A stretch of 64,000 nt of DNA from Ecdyonurus torrentis (taxonomy: Eukaryota > Arthropoda > Insecta > Ephemeroptera > Heptageniidae), in NCBI GenBank assembly GCA_949318235.1, contig OX439127.1, forward strand, positions 39,385,787 through 39,449,786. Direction: 5' to 3'. This document shows positions 60,983 through 64,000 of the stretch, piece by piece (the stretch's first letter is position 1; each line of letters starts with the position of its first letter). Position numbers and translations under genes: made by a program. The notes beneath the pieces were generated by a model. That model saw nothing but the letters and a program-made list of their open reading frames with translations, was not told the origin of the DNA and did not search any database.

Positions 60983-61955
60983 TACTATTTTGTAAGAAGG
61001 TTCGAGATTTGTGTTTTGTTGTATTACAAAATATGCGTGACATTATTTATTTGATATGCAATTTATTTGATTTGCTTCACTCAATTCTAAATTAATACTG
61101 TTACTTCTTACTGTATATATACTATACCATATTAATTTGCATTACTATAATATGCTAGATTGCATTAACAAATAAAGAAAATATTTTAAAAAAAATAGAA
61201 TTTTTATTCAACCCATTTCCTTTTTACTCATACATGATATTGTTTAGATAGAGTAAACAATAAAATTGTTAGTCCAGTATCTAGGATTTGTACTCTGTAC
61301 GTATATATCAGGAAACTGATGATTTCATATTATTATGATATCATCATTATATGTATGAATTAAAATGAATTAAATTTAAAGTGTTACGAAAAGTGAGTGG
61401 GGTGGGTGGGTGCTGTGGGGGCGTTGAAGATTCTATACTTTTTGATAAAAACATAAGCCTGTGGAGAATAACCATATCAAGAATTCCTATAGCTTTAATA
61501 TAGAATCTATAAAATGTATTTTAATTAATTTAGTATAGTTATAGTTAAAAAATAATAATTATAATAATAAAATCTACTGTAAAATATTATATTAAAATTA
61601 AAAAACAAGAATATACCATGATCAACCATCAAATAATAGTGGCATAAATGTGTGCTTATCATCAACTGATAAAAATAGACAAAATGCAGGATTTCATATA
61701 CATTCTCGCAGTATCTAATTACTGTGAATACATTCTCAAATCATGAAAGATGGAGTAATAAATTCAGACTCAAGGATGAATCATGTTTATATATTCGAGA
61801 TATGACAATTAATATCATGATAAATGCGTAGATTCAAGGTTAATCTAAAATACGAAAAATTGATATTTTGTAGCCAATATCGAGTCAAATCCACACGTGT
61901 CAATCTTTGTAAACTTTCGAACTTTTTCCCACGTTCTTTGCTGTCACGATTTTTG

Positions 61956-61967
61956 TGCGCATGCGCG
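61956..61967. promoter_or_regulatory. NRF1-like palindrome, candidate HEATR5B promoter
   Basis: TGCGCATGCGCG matches the NRF1 consensus YGCGCATGCGCR. It lies about 770 bp before the exon holding the HEATR5B start codon, within a locally GC-richer stretch (61.88-62.05 kb). Such sites are typical of housekeeping promoters in animals. A non-coding first exon would be expected just downstream, but I cannot place its donor. Confidence 0.45.
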
Positions 61968-62454
61968 ATTGACTTCATTTTTTTATCAGCTGTACAGAAA
62001 ATGTCTCCCACAAAGTAAAAGCTTCAAGATTTATGGGACGGGAGACGGGATGGGATATTTGTTTATATTATCAATAATTAAGTAAATAATTTTATTTAAA
62101 TTATTCCCTCATAAGAATAGAACTTGGGAGAGCATAATGATATCCACTGCAAACATGTAAGTAACTATATAGATAATATTTTTAAGCATCAAAGAAATGT
62201 CGTTCTCGGTCACGGAAGAAAGGCCAATGGATGTTCATATAGGGTTGATTCCTAGTTCATAAAAGTGTTTTTCCTCTATATAGATTAATGTGTGTATTTA
62301 AATAAACCTATATAATATTATAGTTAAAAAAAAATCTAACTTAAGTGCCGTGATTATTTCTTCTTCACGTTGCTCCGAAGCATTATGTACCGACATGAAT
62401 TGAATAACCTGCAATTTTAGTATGTAATGCTTTTCAGTCTATAGTTGTGCAGGT

Positions 62455-62560
62455 TTTTCATTTCCTTGCGGTACATACATATGCATATTACATACATACG
62501 TATGTATGTATGTATGTACACATATGTACAGTACGTATGTACATATGTACATATTATGTA
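62455..62560. repeat. TACA/TGTA palindromic tract
   Basis: Alternating TACATA, CATACG, TATGTA and TACATATG units form a run of short palindromes about 100 bp long. It lies in the presumed intron before the first HEATR5B coding exon. Confidence 0.8.
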
Positions 62561-62722
62561 AATAGTGTGATGACATATGATATAGGAATACTTACATATG
62601 TACCAGTACACATGCATACAATCATAACTTTATGATATGTATAGATGATGCACATTTTTTTTCAATGTGAGAGTTAATGATCTAGCAGAATACTAATTAT
62701 GCTTCCCTTTACATTGTTTTAG

Positions 62723-62864
62723 GACATCTGCAGTATTGATGGAATTGTCCCATAGTCTAACATTGAATGAGACTGCACTAGGACAAATACCAGAAGCAAA
62801 GAGACCAGTTTTTATTTTGGAATGGCTCCGATTTTTAGACAAAGTTCTTGCAGCAGCTCACAAG
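62723..62864 (+). CDS. HEATR5B: HEATR5B, first coding exon
   Basis: The acceptor TTACATTGTTTTAG is followed by 16 nt of 5' UTR, then ATG at 62739. The frame [20 protein letters not shown]... to ...[11 protein letters not shown] runs 42 codons to the donor AAG|GTTAGT in phase 0. It matches the conserved N-terminus of HEAT repeat-containing protein 5B ([32 protein letters not shown]). HEATR5B is a very large (about 2,000-residue) all-HEAT-repeat protein linked to AP-1/aftiphilin-gamma-synergin clathrin trafficking at the trans-Golgi network. An upstream in-frame TTG is not needed; the ATG is the conserved start. Confidence 0.92.
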
Positions 62865-63376
62865 GTTAGTTTGATTTACATATGTACAGTACCGGTACAT
62901 ATATTGCATGTAATGCATCATAATCTAACTTAAGTTTAAACACATCTGAGGATGAAATATGTATATGGTAATTGTACTACGTATGTAGTCATTGGCATGC
63001 TTGCTGCAATTATTGGCAGTAGATGTATATACACTCCACTCATTTGAGAGTTTTTAGATTTTTACACAAGAATAATTCCTTTCATCTCTTTTGTGCTAAA
63101 ATTTCAAAACCCTAAAATAGTGGAAGATATATATGAAAAAAAAAGTACAAGTGCTGATAACTGTGGCTTGCCATTATCTAGTACAGGTATGATAACAGGT
63201 ACAGGTATTATAACAGTTTTAGGTATAGGGTACTGAGTCTTATACATATAAGCTACCTGTAGTATACATTAAATTATTGATGCAGGTGTGTTAAAAAAAT
63301 TAATAGCATCATGAGTTGGTGTATGGTATCCATTGGTATGGAATGATAATATGTGCACACTTAACTGTTATTCTAG

Positions 63377-63588
63377 TCTGACATTAAGGAGTGCCAGAAA
63401 CAACTGGTAGAACAACTGACAGCCAGAATTCATGATTCACCAGGCCCACCAGCTCGTCGTCTCATTGCAAGGTGTCTGGCAACATTGTTTAGTGTCGGTG
63501 ATACTTTTCTCTTGTTTGATACTGTTAACCGATGCAACGATGTTCTCAAAAATCGTGACGACTCTCCAAGCTTTCTTCCTACAAGATT
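63377..63588 (+). CDS. HEATR5B: HEATR5B, second coding exon
   Basis: The acceptor GTTATTCTAG and donor ATT|GTAAGT enclose a frame [20 protein letters not shown]... to ...[10 protein letters not shown] that follows the first exon in phase 0 and leaves in phase 2. [20 protein letters not shown] and [20 protein letters not shown] match HEATR5B residues in the first HEAT repeats. The remaining dozens of exons lie beyond the window. Confidence 0.92.
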
Positions 63589-64000
63589 GTAAGTATATAT
63601 AATACTGCAATACTTTTTTTTTTCTCTTGGATTTTTTGATATGCACATTCACTACCACTTAATTTGATTGTATTTATTTTTAACTACCAAATTGTTGTGA
63701 ACGTAACGTTTTTACTTTTCTTTCTGATATGAGTGATTCGGCATGTTACTGTAATATTAATTTTTTATCACTATTTATGATAGGGCTAATATAAAATCAT
63801 TATTAGTTTGATCTGCTATATGTAATATCACATCTAGTCTCTATTTTCATATTGTCATACTCCTGTTTACCTAAGAGAAATTCAACATTTATTATTTTAT
63901 GGATAAAATATATTTAGCCAGATGCAGTTTTTTTTTTTTTTATTATTTATTTAAATGTATATTTGTATTCTCATTTGTCTACGTTAACTCCCCCCTCCCC
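63589..64000 (+). other. HEATR5B intron, open at the window end
   Basis: AT-rich sequence after the donor of exon 2. No further exon is seen before the window ends. Confidence 0.7.

Overview
This is a eukaryotic, animal-type nuclear window: very AT-rich, loaded with long (AT)n and (CT)n microsatellites, with short exons bounded by GT/AG splice sites and many transposon relics. The one firm ortholog is HEATR5B, whose first two coding exons are at the right edge. Introns, Tc1/hAT/piggyBac-type MITEs and hammerhead-ribozyme retroelements point to an invertebrate, probably marine. I cannot name the species.

Genes, all on the + strand. (1) 7.8-9.7 kb: the last two exons of an ankyrin-repeat protein with a C-terminal SOCS box. 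(2) 12.2-16.9 kb: a chain of small phase-compatible candidate exons of an unidentified gene, plus one separate terminal-looking exon at 12.6 kb. (3) 36.0-36.2 kb: a TATA promoter followed by a possible first coding exon. (4) 51.2-57.5 kb: two or three exons of an unidentified protein. (5) 62.7-63.6 kb: the start of HEATR5B, with a palindromic NRF1-like site about 0.77 kb upstream. Long stretches between these hold no gene that I can see.

Mobile DNA dominates. Three hAT-type elements have perfect 8-bp target duplications (24.7, 36.5 and 42.9 kb). There is a TTAA-flanked piggyBac-type MITE (23.5 kb), Tc1/mariner-type MITEs flanked by TA (35.4, 57.6 kb), a five-member family of about 310 bp, and several long foldback elements. 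A decayed modular repeat field fills 42-50.7 kb.

The most striking locus is a 4.87-kb insertion at 52.36-57.22 kb, in the intron of gene 4. It is built from a nearly identical 884/885-bp unit repeated head to tail, two copies in one orientation and about three and a half in the other, flanked by a target duplication of up to 14 bp. Every unit carries a complete type I hammerhead ribozyme (six in all, two on - and four on +). Stem III is a minimal self-complementary ACCGGU, as in ribozymes that act as dimers. Each full unit also has a CCAAT/TATA/TCAGT promoter array upstream of the ribozyme. The layout fits a retrozyme or a Penelope-like-element terminal repeat that was copied from multimeric or circular RNA. 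Two foldback elements at 14.8 and 51.5 kb carry a variant hammerhead-like core and share the same 3'-end motif, which ties them to the same wider family.
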